Positions 8,871 through 17,561 of a DNA stretch of 64,000 nt are shown here, one piece after another. Origin of the DNA: Pedobacter sp. ok626 (GTDB lineage Bacteria > Bacteroidota > Bacteroidia > Sphingobacteriales > Sphingobacteriaceae). The DNA lies in the NCBI RefSeq assembly GCF_900100435.1, contig NZ_FNEX01000009.1:1-64000 (forward strand), written 5' to 3'. Under the pieces are notes generated by a model. It was not told the origin of the DNA. It did not search any database and worked only from the letters and a program-made list of their open reading frames with translations. Position numbers and translations under genes: made by a program. How positions within the stretch are numbered: position 1 is the stretch's first letter; each line of letters starts with the position of its first letter.

Positions 8871-10042
8871 TAATTTCCGGTAACGCCCAATTCTAATCCA
8901 CGTAATTCTGCTAACCCGCGTAAACGTCCAATTGCAGAATACCCTGGATTTGTCACCTTGTTTAGGTCATCCAACATTTGATGGCCGTGATCTGGTCTGA
9001 AAGGTATTGGTTCAGCTCTGCGCGCATTTTCTGCAGTAACAGCTTTCATAATTTCATACATATTTACGTCGCCACCCAAATGGTCTGCTTCATAAAAATT
9101 ACCTTCTTCATCCTTAGTTACATTACGCAAGTGTAAGAAGTATACCCTTTCTTTTACCGCCTCAAAAATTTCAGGAAGGTTGTTGGATACACCGGCTCCA
9201 AGTGACCCTGTGCAGTAACAAATACCGTTAAAAGGTTTATCTACACTTCTCAAAATATCTACCAAATCTTCTTTTGTACTCACAATACGAGGTAAACCTA
9301 AAATTGCATAAGGAGGATCATCTGGGTGGATGGTCATGTTTATGCCGGTTTCTTCACATACATCTGCAATTCCATTCAGGAAATAGGCCAGGTTTTTCTT
9401 TAGTCCCTCTCTACCAATAGTTTTATATTCTTCGATGCTGGCACGTAAAGCTTCCAGTTCGATTTCCTTTTCATTGGGTATGCCCATCAGGACATTGGTT
9501 TTCAGCTCATTTAGCTCATCTGTATTCATCGTTGCAAAACGCTCTTTTGCTCTTTGTCTCAGATTTTCAGCGTAATCAGTATCTGCTCCTTCTCTTTTCA
9601 GGATAAAAAGGTCAAAAACGGCAAGATCTAACCAGTTAAAATATAAAGCTTTTGAACCATCTGCCATGGTTAGATCCAATTGCGTACGTGTCCAGTCAAG
9701 AACCGGCATAAAATTATAGCATACTGTTTTGATGCCACATTTTGCCAGGTTTCTTAGAGATTCTTTATAATTCTCAATATAATGATCTGCATCCGCTCTG
9801 CGTGTTTTGATTGCTTCATGAACCGGTACACTTTCTACCACAGCCCAGGTTAATCCAGCAGCTTCAATAATTGCTTTTCTTTCTTTAATATCCTCCAATG
9901 GCCATACCTCTCCATGTGGAATATGGTGTAATGCACTAACAATTCCTGTAGCACCTGCTTGTTTTACATCTTGCAAACTAACCGGATCTATTGGTCCATA
10001 CCAACGCCAGGTTTGTAGTAACTTATGTTTTGCTGTATTCAT
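8867..10042 (-). CDS. uxuA: Mannonate dehydratase
   Basis: The 391-residue protein opens with LQTWRWYGPIDPVSLQDVKQ split over the first helix, the signature start of UxuA. It carries the TIM-barrel metal-site residues around NMTIHPDDPP, GICYCTGSLGAG and the late RPDHGHQM. It dehydrates D-mannonate to 2-keto-3-deoxy-D-gluconate (KDG) in the glucuronate branch. The mannonate oxidoreductase gene ends 21 bases upstream on the same strand, so the two form an operon. Length and motifs are typical and the call is secure. Confidence 0.97.
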   Translation of the reverse strand: MNTAKHKLLQTWRWYGPIDPVSLQDVKQAGATGIVSALHHIPHGEVWPLEDIKERKAIIEAAGLTWAVVESVPVHEAIKTRRADADHYIENYKESLRNLAKCGIKTVCYNFMPVLDWTRTQLDLTMADGSKALYFNWLDLAVFDLFILKREGADTDYAENLRQRAKERFATMNTDELNELKTNVLMGIPNEKEIELEALRASIEEYKTIGREGLKKNLAYFLNGIADVCEETGINMTIHPDDPPYAILGLPRIVSTKEDLVDILRSVDKPFNGICYCTGSLGAGVSNNLPEIFEAVKERVYFLHLRNVTKDEEGNFYEADHLGGDVNMYEIMKAVTAENARRAEPIPFRPDHGHQMLDDLNKVTNPGYSAIGRLRGLAELRGLELGVTGNY

Positions 10043-10063
10043 TTTATATCGTTGTTATCAATT

Positions 10064-10885
10064 TTAAACGCCACTGTAAGCATTAAATCCGCCATCAACC
10101 AAAATGGTTTCTCCATTTACAAAGGCTGATGCATCACTTAACAGATAAATTAATGTACCATTTAATTCTTCTGGGCTACCCAAGCGCCCAAATGGGGTAT
10201 GGTTTACAAAGCGTTGTGCACGATCTGTAAAAGATCCATCAGGATTGGTGAGTAAGGAACGGTTCTGCTCTGTTAAGAATACGCCCGGCGCAAGTGCGTT
10301 CACTCTTACTTTATCTCCATAACGCTGAGCTAATTCAACGGCCATCCATTTGGTGTAACCTTCTATTGCATTTTTACCCATTGTATAGCCCAAAACACGT
10401 GTTAAAGGTCGTTGTGCAGCTAATGATGAAATGTTAACAATAGATCCTTTACCTTTCTCGGCAATTACCCGTCCAAAAACGTGTGTTGGGTAAACTGTGC
10501 CAAATAGATTTAATTCGACCGCTTTTTGAGTATCGGCAATATTTATATCGAATAAGTTCTGATCTGGCGAGACTGTCGCACCTGGAATGTTTCCACCAGC
10601 TGCATTTACCAATCCGTCAATCGTACCCCATGTGCTTAATATTTGATTTTTAGCGTCTATTAGGGCTGCTTCGTCCAATACATCTGTGATTACAGCAATT
10701 GCTTCGCCTCCATTTTCTGTAATGGCTTTTACACGCTCATTGGCTTTTTCTTCATTTCGACCCAAAATGGCAACCTTCGCCCCTGCTGCTGCAACAGCTA
10801 ATGCAAAAGACTGTCCTAATACACCTGTAGCTCCTGTGATTACGATTACCTTGTTTTCCAGCGAAAACAGATCTTTGCTCTTCAT
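10064..10885 (-). CDS. SDR-type D-mannonate oxidoreductase (fructuronate reductase)
   Basis: This 273-residue short-chain dehydrogenase has the nucleotide motif TGATGVLG (about residues 17-24), the NISS serine and the YTMGK catalytic Tyr/Lys pair. Its place directly ahead of uxuA and divergent from kdgK/kdgA points to interconversion of D-fructuronate and D-mannonate. In Bacteroidota this step is done by an SDR enzyme unrelated to the Escherichia coli UxuB. The family call is certain; the substrate is inferred from context. A gluconate-type 5-dehydrogenase is the main alternative. Confidence 0.85.
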   Translation of the reverse strand: MKSKDLFSLENKVIVITGATGVLGQSFALAVAAAGAKVAILGRNEEKANERVKAITENGGEAIAVITDVLDEAALIDAKNQILSTWGTIDGLVNAAGGNIPGATVSPDQNLFDINIADTQKAVELNLFGTVYPTHVFGRVIAEKGKGSIVNISSLAAQRPLTRVLGYTMGKNAIEGYTKWMAVELAQRYGDKVRVNALAPGVFLTEQNRSLLTNPDGSFTDRAQRFVNHTPFGRLGSPEELNGTLIYLLSDASAFVNGETILVDGGFNAYSGV

Positions 10886-10961
10886 ATAATCTATTTAATA
10901 TGGATTTAATAATTCTATCAATGTTAATGAAATTTAAAGGTTTGATTCAATAATCAGAACT

Positions 10962-10980
10962 AAATATTTACGAAATCGTT
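10962..10980. promoter_or_regulatory. Candidate uronate regulon operator (copy 1)
   Basis: The 19-mer aaatatttacgaaatcgtt is centred between the divergent starts at 10885 and 11060. It contains the small palindrome acgaaatcgt, a LacI-like half-site arrangement. The same 19-mer with one change recurs at 21430-21448 upstream of the uronate transporter. Confidence 0.55.
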
Positions 10981-11059
10981 TGAAATTTATTAAATAAATT
11001 AGTTTACTTCTATTTAATTGCAAGAACCTGTATTATTGCAATCTGAAATTATTATATAT

Positions 11060-12055
11060 ATGCTAAATCAAGAAAACATATTGGTGTTTGGTGAATTGCT
11101 ACTGCGGTTCAGTTCTACTGAAGATCAATTTATTTCTAAAAATCACACTGTTTCTTTATTTCCTGGCGGCTCTGAGGCAAATGTTTCGGCCTCATTAGGT
11201 CAATGGAATATTCCTTGTGCTTATGTAAGTTGCGTACCAGACAATGCATTGGCCAACAACGCCCTTCAGGCTTTACAAGAGCTAGGGGTAAATACTAGCA
11301 AGACTGTGCTACAAGGAAGTAGACTAGGTTTGTATTTTTTGCTTTCGGCCAATGGCCTAACCAGCGGAGAGGTAGTTTATGATAGGAAATTCTCCTCATT
11401 TAGCAGCCTTACTCCAGGTACAATTGATTGGGAAAAGATTCTGGATGGTCATACCTGGTTTCATTGGACCGCTTTAACTCCTGCATTGAGTGCAAATATG
11501 GCCGCGGTTTGTAAGGAAGCACTGGTTGCTGCAAGAAAAAAAGGACTAAAAATATCTGTAGACCTAAATTATAGAAGCAGATTGTGGGATTATGGAAAGC
11601 AGCCCATTGATGTAATGCCTGAGTTGGTTGAGTATTGTGATGTAATTATGGGCAATATCTGGGCGGTAAATAAAATGCTTGGTATTCCTGTGGATGAGAA
11701 ATTGGATCGTCAGACTTCCGCTGAAGACTATACGATTCATGCCAATGCTTCGGCAAAAGCAGTTTTTGACCGTTTCCCGCAGTGTAAGCATATTGCTAAT
11801 ACCTTTAGGTTCATGGACAATCCAAAGCATAACCTGTTTTACGGAACCTACCATACGCCTGAAAGCAATTACATTTCTTCGATACTGGAAACGAATGAAG
11901 TTGTGGATAGAATCGGCAGTGGTGATGCTTTTATGGCTGGATTAATTTACGGATTGACAAGCAGTAATGATGGTCAGGAAATTATAGATAAAGCAACCTC
12001 CTCAGGTTACAAAAAGCTTTTTGTAAAAGGCGATTTTGGTGACGGATCTATTTAA
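11060..12055 (+). CDS. kdgK: 2-keto-3-deoxygluconate kinase (PfkB family)
   Basis: This ribokinase-family protein has the first signature in FPGGSEANVSASLG and the second, catalytic one in DRIGSGDAFMAGLIYG, where the Asp is the general base. It phosphorylates KDG made by UxuA to KDPG, which the next gene cleaves. I place the start at the ATG at 11060, since the frame extends upstream only by a TTG at 11018 that adds 14 residues not seen in the family. The aldolase follows after 43 bases on the same strand. Specificity is from context; the PfkB fold is certain. Confidence 0.9.
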   Translation: MLNQENILVFGELLLRFSSTEDQFISKNHTVSLFPGGSEANVSASLGQWNIPCAYVSCVPDNALANNALQALQELGVNTSKTVLQGSRLGLYFLLSANGLTSGEVVYDRKFSSFSSLTPGTIDWEKILDGHTWFHWTALTPALSANMAAVCKEALVAARKKGLKISVDLNYRSRLWDYGKQPIDVMPELVEYCDVIMGNIWAVNKMLGIPVDEKLDRQTSAEDYTIHANASAKAVFDRFPQCKHIANTFRFMDNPKHNLFYGTYHTPESNYISSILETNEVVDRIGSGDAFMAGLIYGLTSSNDGQEIIDKATSSGYKKLFVKGDFGDGSI

Positions 12056-12098
12056 TGAAAATAATAACAGATTGTAACGATAAAATAATCATATACAG

Positions 12099-12749
12099 AT
12101 GAAAACAGAAACAAACCCTTTAAAAGTCATTCAGGACTACCCGGTTATTCCGGTTTATTATAATGAAGATGCTCAAACCTGTATAGAAGTAGTAAAGGCA
12201 AGTTATGCCGGTGGTATCCGCGTGTTTGAATTCACAAACAGAGGGCCCAAAGCACCAGAAAATTTTAAAGCATTATTAGCTTATAGAAATGAGCATTTTC
12301 CTGATATGAAGCTTGGGATAGGTACAATTAAAACAGTAGCTCAGGCCGAGGCTTACATCGAACTTGGTGCTGATTTTATTGTTAGTCCTATTGTAAGGGC
12401 GGATCTTGCTGAAATCACTGCTTCACACAACATATTATGGGTACCGGGATGCATGACGCCTACTGAAATTAATTTAGCTGAAGAGCTTGGCGCACCATTG
12501 GTTAAGCTTTTCCCTGGAGATACTTTGGGTATAGGATTTTTAAAGGCGATCAAACCATTGTTTCCTAACCTTAAATTTATGCCAACAGGTGGTGTTGATG
12601 TAAATAAGGAAAATATTGATAATTGGTTAAATGCAGGTGTTACCGCTTTAGGATTTGGTTCTAAACTGTTTCAACAGCCTGAAAACGCCAAAGATTATAA
12701 CTGGCTAACAGAGCGCTGCCAGTTGCTTATTAAATTAGTTAAAGGCTAA
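12099..12749 (+). CDS. kdgA: KDPG / 4-hydroxy-2-oxoglutarate aldolase
   Basis: A 216-residue class I aldolase of the Eda family. The Schiff-base lysine lies in LVKLFPGD, the catalytic Glu in RVFEFTNRG, and the phosphate loop in MPTGGVD. It splits KDPG into pyruvate and glyceraldehyde 3-phosphate, closing the uronate pathway that starts with UxuA. The GapN-like dehydrogenase at 18098-19723 could take the triose phosphate, and pyruvate carboxylase is encoded further on. It is the last gene of the kdgK-kdgA unit, followed by a bidirectional hairpin. Confidence 0.95.
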   Translation: MKTETNPLKVIQDYPVIPVYYNEDAQTCIEVVKASYAGGIRVFEFTNRGPKAPENFKALLAYRNEHFPDMKLGIGTIKTVAQAEAYIELGADFIVSPIVRADLAEITASHNILWVPGCMTPTEINLAEELGAPLVKLFPGDTLGIGFLKAIKPLFPNLKFMPTGGVDVNKENIDNWLNAGVTALGFGSKLFQQPENAKDYNWLTERCQLLIKLVKG

Positions 12750-12760
12750 AATAACCTTAA

Positions 12761-12810
12761 AATTTGAAGAACCTTATCAACTTAATAGCTGATCAAGGTT
12801 CTTTAAATTT
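12761..12810. terminator. Bidirectional hairpin after kdgA
   Basis: Complementary arms around 12767-12775 (aagaacctt) and 12795-12803 (aaggttctt) are extended by A/T pairs on both sides. It lies between the kdgA stop and the convergent HTH gene, and fits an intrinsic terminator for both. Confidence 0.7.
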
Positions 12811-12824
12811 ATTGAAAGCCTTAA

Positions 12825-13154
12825 TTACTTCTTTTGATCTTCTCTATCGTAGAGGTCAATCAATTTACTTTGCAGTCGGATCACGGAATTTTCTAATGTG
12901 GCGATCTTCTCTTTTAACTGCTGAATAAGCTGTTCCTGCTCACTAGCCCCTTCTTCTCCAACATCAAGAAATTCTCTAAGGGTTAGACCATGAACCTTCG
13001 CTATTTGATTTATCCTGCTAAAGTTCGGATCCGTGATGCTAGTTTCTAATTTTGAATACGCCGGGATTGATATTTCCAATTGGTCAGCCATTGCCTTTTG
13101 GTTAACTCCCATCTTTTGACGTAAGATCCTAAATTTTTCACCTAAAGTTTTCAT
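12825..13154 (-). CDS. Small XRE-type helix-turn-helix protein with coiled-coil tail
   Basis: This 109-residue protein has an HTH_XRE domain (about residues 5-62, including QKAMADQLEISIPAYSKLE) and a heptad-rich segment (about 70-105, EQEQLIQQLKEKIATLENSV split by charged residues) likely to dimerise. Such short regulators are common in Sphingobacteriaceae. No target or toxin partner is visible next to it; the small membrane protein at 13338 is a possible but unsupported partner. It is convergent with kdgA. Confidence 0.8.
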   Translation of the reverse strand: MKTLGEKFRILRQKMGVNQKAMADQLEISIPAYSKLETSITDPNFSRINQIAKVHGLTLREFLDVGEEGASEQEQLIQQLKEKIATLENSVIRLQSKLIDLYDREDQKK

Positions 13155-13337
13155 AATTTACGAAGTATATCTTTGTGAACTTTTTTATATAATAAAATTA
13201 AGAATTATTTAATAAAATATTGTAATATTCTTATAATATTATGAAATAAAATGCGAAATTCTATTTCACAGATTAAATAATTATCTAATAATAGTTTAGG
13301 GAAAGATAAATACACAGTGCATTGGTGTATCGAAAAA

Positions 13338-13547
13338 TTACTTCTTAGATTGCCTGAAGATAAAGGCCGCCATTATTATAGCTACCGAAAGCCCTGAAAG
13401 CCCCGGGAAAGAGATAAACAAAAATAGTAAACCTGAAACTGCACACAACGCCAGAATAAACAGAAAGCCCTGAAAAAAAGTATCCATCTTAAATGCTGCA
13501 AGAAGTGCGAACAGGACAAATGTAATTGCCAGAATATTTATAAACAT
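13338..13547 (-). CDS. Small membrane protein of unknown function
   Basis: From the ATG at 13547 the product is 69 residues with two to three hydrophobic segments (about 3-19, 24-44 and 47-64) ending in a basic FRQSKK tail, as in small inner membrane proteins. A TTG two codons upstream is also possible. I recognise no family. It stands alone between the HTH gene and the GH109 gene on the same strand. The regular hydrophobic pattern and the lack of competing frames support a real gene, but only moderately. Confidence 0.55.
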   Translation of the reverse strand: MFINILAITFVLFALLAAFKMDTFFQGFLFILALCAVSGLLFLFISFPGLSGLSVAIIMAAFIFRQSKK

Positions 13548-13620
13548 ATGCAAATATGCATATTCAATGTTAAGTTAATGTTAACAGGTATATTTTTTGA
13601 TGTTTTGTCAATAAAAATGA

Positions 13621-13655
13621 CAAAAGCCCTGCGCAGCTTAGCGTGCAGGGCTTTG
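13621..13655 (-). terminator. Terminator hairpin after the GH109 gene
   Basis: The GC-rich arms 13621-13632 (caaaagccctgc) and 13645-13655 (gcagggctttg) form a stem of about 11 bp. On the minus strand the stem is followed by TTTTGTCATTTTT. It lies about 40 bases past the GH109 stop. Confidence 0.75.
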
Positions 13656-13697
13656 TTATGAGATATAAGCGAAAATTAAATACGATCCCAAATATGA

Positions 13698-15053
13698 TTA
13701 GTAGTCGTCATTCAAAGCAAAAATCGGTTTTCTGGACATCCATTTTCCACTTGTAAAATCAGGGAAGTCAATTGTTTCATTACCCATCTCTATAGACTGC
13801 TCACTTAAGGGGGTAATCGCACTCCATGCAGCGGCGTCGTAAACATCCATTGGGGTTGGCTCATTACGTTTTGCCGCTTCAATAAAGCCGTGTATAACAA
13901 AGAAGTCCATACCACCATGTCCAGCACCCTCAGCATCGTTGCCATATTTTTTCCATAGCGGGTGATCGTATTTTGCCAACCACTTATCTTGAGCATCCCA
14001 TTGGTGCGGCTTGCTTTCTCCTTCTACATAAATACTTTTATTGAGATCCATCCAAAGTCCTTTTGTTCCTTGAACCCTAAAGCCTAAAGAATATGGTCTT
14101 GGAAGATTGGTATCGTGTTGCAGAATTATTGTTTCTCCATTCGCACAATCAATTGTAGTGGTTACAATATCGCCTAAACGGAAATTAACTTTTGCATTAG
14201 GATGGTTTTCGCCACCTTTTTCAACTATATAATTGTGTAATCCCCTAGACTTTGTGGCAAACGAATTTAGTTTAAGGAATTTATTTCCTCTGTTGATATT
14301 GATACAATTTGCAACTGGGCCGATACCATGTGTTGGGTAAAGATCTCCGTTACGGTGCACAGAATGATTGGTCCTCCATCTTGCTTCAGAGAAGCCTTTC
14401 TCATTAAACTCAACACCACCACCATAAGGTTTTACACCATCATTAAATTTAACTTCTCTTAAATCATGTTGGTATCCACCTTGTAGATGCAGCATTTCGC
14501 CAAACACACCATGTCTTACCATGTTTAAAACGGCAAGTACATCTCTGCGATAGCAAACATTCTCAAGCATCATAACATGAGCCTCATGTTTTTCTGCTGC
14601 CTGTACAACATCCCAGTGATCTTGCAGGGTAATACCAATTACAACTTCACTGGCTATATATTTAAGTCCTGATTCCATAGACTTAATGATCATTTCTTTA
14701 TGCCATTCCCAGGGAGTAGATATCACTACAGCTTTTAGTCCTTTTGTCGTTTCCAACATTTTTTTCCAGGCATAATTGTCGCCCGTAAAAATTTTAGGCA
14801 TTGGTTTGCCACTTTTAGCGATCATTGCTTTAGCACTGGTGAGCATACGATCATCTACATCACAAATAGCAACCAAATCAACATCTGATCTCTTTAACAA
14901 TAAGTTTAAATGGTTCTGACCACGTAAACCTACCCCTATCATTGCTACTTTTATTTTATCGGCCGCGGTATTGGCAAATAAAGAATTGTTTGGTAAAACT
15001 GTCGCGGCAGCAGCAGTAATGCTACTGTTCTTAACAAATTCTCTTCTGTTCAT
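13698..15053 (-). CDS. GH109 alpha-N-acetylgalactosaminidase (Gfo/Idh/MocA fold)
   Basis: A 451-residue protein with a Tat/Sec-like leader (MNRREF then a hydrophobic run to about residue 28) and an N-terminal NAD-binding Rossmann motif (IGVGLRGQNH). The central segments ENVCYRRDVLAVLNMVRHG and LYPTHGIGPVANC are typical of family GH109, which removes terminal alpha-GalNAc by an NAD-dependent elimination mechanism. It should act on host or microbial glycans in the periplasm. It is divergent from a LacI gene and close to a NahK-like kinase, fitting GalNAc release and use. A generic Gfo/Idh oxidoreductase is the alternative. Confidence 0.85.
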   Translation of the reverse strand: MNRREFVKNSSITAAAATVLPNNSLFANTAADKIKVAMIGVGLRGQNHLNLLLKRSDVDLVAICDVDDRMLTSAKAMIAKSGKPMPKIFTGDNYAWKKMLETTKGLKAVVISTPWEWHKEMIIKSMESGLKYIASEVVIGITLQDHWDVVQAAEKHEAHVMMLENVCYRRDVLAVLNMVRHGVFGEMLHLQGGYQHDLREVKFNDGVKPYGGGVEFNEKGFSEARWRTNHSVHRNGDLYPTHGIGPVANCININRGNKFLKLNSFATKSRGLHNYIVEKGGENHPNAKVNFRLGDIVTTTIDCANGETIILQHDTNLPRPYSLGFRVQGTKGLWMDLNKSIYVEGESKPHQWDAQDKWLAKYDHPLWKKYGNDAEGAGHGGMDFFVIHGFIEAAKRNEPTPMDVYDAAAWSAITPLSEQSIEMGNETIDFPDFTSGKWMSRKPIFALNDDY

Positions 15054-15170
15054 ATTATTTTAGTTCATTTTATGTGTTAGGGTTAGCTACGCATATTACT
15101 CTTACAGGTGAATAATAACTCCAAGTTATAGAACTATCCAGTTAACCCAATAAATTAATATCTAAAAAAA

Positions 15171-15188
15171 CACACAAACGTTTGCGTG
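15171..15188. promoter_or_regulatory. LacI-type operator between GH109 and LacI genes
   Basis: An 18-base palindrome with one mismatched pair, core caaacgtttg, centred in the divergent intergenic region. It is the classic LacI/GalR operator shape. A near-identical site lies at 16298-16313. Confidence 0.75.
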
Positions 15189-15270
15189 AGATCAAGTGTA
15201 TTCACCCCTAAAATTAGGAAGTGATTGCAGTTTTTTATTAAAATGTTAAAGTTTATTTTAATATTTGAGG

Positions 15271-16293
15271 ATGATGCCGGATAAACCAACCACTATTAAG
15301 GAAATTGCCAAAATGCTCAAGATTTCAGTTTCTACTGTATCAAGAGCATTGAACGACCATTCCAGTATAGGTTTAACAACAAAAATGCGTGTCAAAAAGC
15401 TTGCCGCAGAACTTAACTACGAACCAAATCAGCGGGCTATTCAGTTTTTGCATGGCAAATCATTTGTAATAGGCGTTATTTTGCCAGAATTGTCTGAGTC
15501 ATTCTTCTCCACTGCGATAAGCGGCATTGAGGATATTGCCTATAAACGTAACTATACTGTTTTATTGGCGCAATCGCATGATGATGCAGAAAGGGAAAAA
15601 CTTCTTGTTGCTAAAATGAAAAGCCAAGGCGTTGATGGCTTACTGGTTTCTGTTGCTAAAACCACCAGTACTTACGAACATTTTGAGCTTTTTAGGAAAT
15701 TAAACATTCCTATTGTATTTTTTGATCGTATCCCCCCTATTAAGGATATACACTACGTTAGTTCGAACCTGGAAACAGGTACTTTTGAAGCTGTAAATTT
15801 TCTCTTAAAAAAGGGGCATCGAACCATAGGTATGATTAATGGGCCGGGTACGCTTGTGGCAAGTCATGAAAGAAAAGAAGGATACATCCGGGCAATGACA
15901 GCAAACCGGTTAAAGTTTGATCCTTCCCTTATCGTAACCTGCGATTTGTCCGAAGACGATACAATTAAAGCGATGGATGCCTTGCTAAACCACAGACGAA
16001 AACCATCAACAGTGGTAACTTTTAACGATTATGTAGCCTTATTTGCTATGCGGTATGTTAAGTCTATTGGGCTTACTGATATTGATTTTGTGAGCTATGC
16101 CAACCTCCCTATCATCAATTATATGGATCATACACCAATAGCCTCTGTCGAGCAGTTTCCATATAAACAGGGTAAAAAGGCTGCTGATATATTGATAGAC
16201 CTGATTAACAAGCCAAAAAATGAATCAGGTTCAGAACAGGCTTACTTTAATATTGTTGTAGAATCTGAATTGGTTTTGAGCAAGCGCAAATAA
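15271..16293 (+). CDS. LacI family regulator, probably of GalNAc genes
   Basis: This regulator has a helix-turn-helix at the N-terminus (TTIKEIAKMLKISVSTVSRAL, split at residue 20) and a periplasmic-binding-like sugar domain. I choose the ATG at 15271; a TTG two codons upstream is also in frame. It lies between the divergent GH109 gene and the co-oriented NahK-like kinase. Strong caaacgtttg palindromes sit in front of both, and one also lies in front of itself. It probably represses the module in the absence of an amino sugar. The effector is inferred. Confidence 0.87.
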   Translation: MMPDKPTTIKEIAKMLKISVSTVSRALNDHSSIGLTTKMRVKKLAAELNYEPNQRAIQFLHGKSFVIGVILPELSESFFSTAISGIEDIAYKRNYTVLLAQSHDDAEREKLLVAKMKSQGVDGLLVSVAKTTSTYEHFELFRKLNIPIVFFDRIPPIKDIHYVSSNLETGTFEAVNFLLKKGHRTIGMINGPGTLVASHERKEGYIRAMTANRLKFDPSLIVTCDLSEDDTIKAMDALLNHRRKPSTVVTFNDYVALFAMRYVKSIGLTDIDFVSYANLPIINYMDHTPIASVEQFPYKQGKKAADILIDLINKPKNESGSEQAYFNIVVESELVLSKRK

Positions 16294-16297
16294 TTTC

Positions 16298-16313
16298 GCG
16301 CAAACGTTTGCAC
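16298..16313. promoter_or_regulatory. LacI-type operator upstream of the NahK-like gene
   Basis: The core gcaaacgtttgc (16300-16311) is a perfect palindrome, shared with the site at 15171-15188. It begins five bases past the LacI stop codon and 57 bases ahead of the kinase ATG. Confidence 0.75.
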
Positions 16314-16369
16314 ATCTTTTTAGCCAGTTAAATATTTAAGTTTGGTTTATCAACTAGTATACAAAGCGC

Positions 16370-17398
16370 ATGTTCGAGAATATTTTAAGTATCTACGGTT
16401 TTGATTCCGATAAAACAGATGTACGGCCATTTGGTGATGGTTTGATTAACCATACCTGGAAAGTTAATATAGATCACAAAAACTACATATTACAGAGGGT
16501 AAATAACGAGGTGTTTAAACAGCCTTCGGATATTGATGAGAACCTTGCTTTACTTAGAGATTATTTGAGCAAAGAAAATCCTGATTATCTATTTGTGTCA
16601 CCTGTTATAGCTACAAATGGCCAAACATTAATACATAATGATACTGGATATTACAGACTATTCCCATTCATAGAGGGCTCAACTTCTCTCAATGTCTTAG
16701 AGAATGAGGAAGAGGCTTATGAGGCTGCAAAACAATTTGGGAAGTTCTCTAGAATCTTAGACGGTTTTAAAGCAGAGGACTTAAACATCACCATTCCAAA
16801 TTTTCATAATCTGGTATTGAGGTATGATCAATTTACAGATGCTTGCAAACAGGCATCAGCAGAAAGATTAGCACAAGCGGCTGATGGAATTCAATTCATT
16901 AAAGATCATCAAGGAATTGTGGACATTTTTCGTGGGATCCTAAGTAATAAAAACATCCCATTAAGAGTGATTCATCACGATACTAAAATCAGTAATGTGC
17001 TTTTTGATGGTCAAAATAAGGGTATTTGTGTCATTGACCTAGATACCGTTATGCCTGGTTATTTTATTAGCGACGTAGGTGATATGATGAGAACTTACTT
17101 ATGTGAGGCTAGCGAAGAGGAAACAGACTTAAGTAAAATTAGCATTAGAAAACCTTTCTTTAAGGCTATATACAATGGTTACATGTCGGAAATGGAATCG
17201 GTATTGACTGCTGAAGAGAAGACTTATTTTACTTACGCTGGTAAATTTATAATCTACATGCAGGCTATTCGTTTCCTTGCAGATTATCTACAGAATGATA
17301 TTTATTACGGTGCTAAATACGAAGGCCATAATTTCAACAGAGCCATGAATCAGATTGAGCTACTAAAGGCATATCTTGAACTGGAGAAAGAACTCTGA
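16370..17398 (+). CDS. N-acetylhexosamine 1-kinase-like (NahK-type) phosphotransferase
   Basis: A 342-residue aminoglycoside-phosphotransferase-fold kinase. The catalytic loop is IHHDTKISNVLFD and the metal-binding Asp sits in CVIDLDTVMPG, both close to NahK of bifidobacteria. NahK phosphorylates GlcNAc or GalNAc at C1 with ATP, for later conversion to UDP-sugars or entry into glycolysis. Position behind a LacI gene and near a GH109 GalNAc-releasing enzyme supports GalNAc as the substrate. A homoserine-kinase-type or methylthioribose-type substrate cannot be excluded from sequence alone. Confidence 0.8.
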   Translation: MFENILSIYGFDSDKTDVRPFGDGLINHTWKVNIDHKNYILQRVNNEVFKQPSDIDENLALLRDYLSKENPDYLFVSPVIATNGQTLIHNDTGYYRLFPFIEGSTSLNVLENEEEAYEAAKQFGKFSRILDGFKAEDLNITIPNFHNLVLRYDQFTDACKQASAERLAQAADGIQFIKDHQGIVDIFRGILSNKNIPLRVIHHDTKISNVLFDGQNKGICVIDLDTVMPGYFISDVGDMMRTYLCEASEEETDLSKISIRKPFFKAIYNGYMSEMESVLTAEEKTYFTYAGKFIIYMQAIRFLADYLQNDIYYGAKYEGHNFNRAMNQIELLKAYLELEKEL

Positions 17399-17426
17399 AC
17401 TACTTTTTAAGATTCTGTTACAGATA

Positions 17427-17461
17427 AAAAGGGCCTTTTATGTATGATGAAAAGCCCTTTT
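17427..17461 (+). terminator. Terminator after the NahK-like gene
   Basis: Arms aaaagggc (17427-17434) and gccctttt (17454-17461) fold into a stem ending in a T run. It lies about 30 bases past the stop codon. Confidence 0.75.
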
Positions 17462-17469
17462 GCGATTAG

Positions 17470-17507
17470 ATAGATTGTTAAAAAAATCATTTTTTTTAAC
17501 AATCTAT
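17470..17507. repeat. Perfect A/T-rich hairpin
   Basis: A 17-bp perfect stem (17470-17486 with 17491-17507) with a 4-base loop, built around ttgttaaaaaaa. It sits directly after the previous terminator and about 55 bases ahead of the next gene. The ttgttaaaaaa segment also occurs at the base of the hairpin at 37368-37428. It may be a second terminator or a regulatory 5' structure. Confidence 0.55.
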
Positions 17508-17561
17508 AGTTTGGATGTGATATAAAATGTTTAATTTACATGCAATATCTATATCGAGGTT

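Noticed and set aside
11018..11059. TTG-initiated extension of kdgK
   Set aside because: The extra 14 residues are not part of the PfkB fold and the ATG at 11060 fits the family start.
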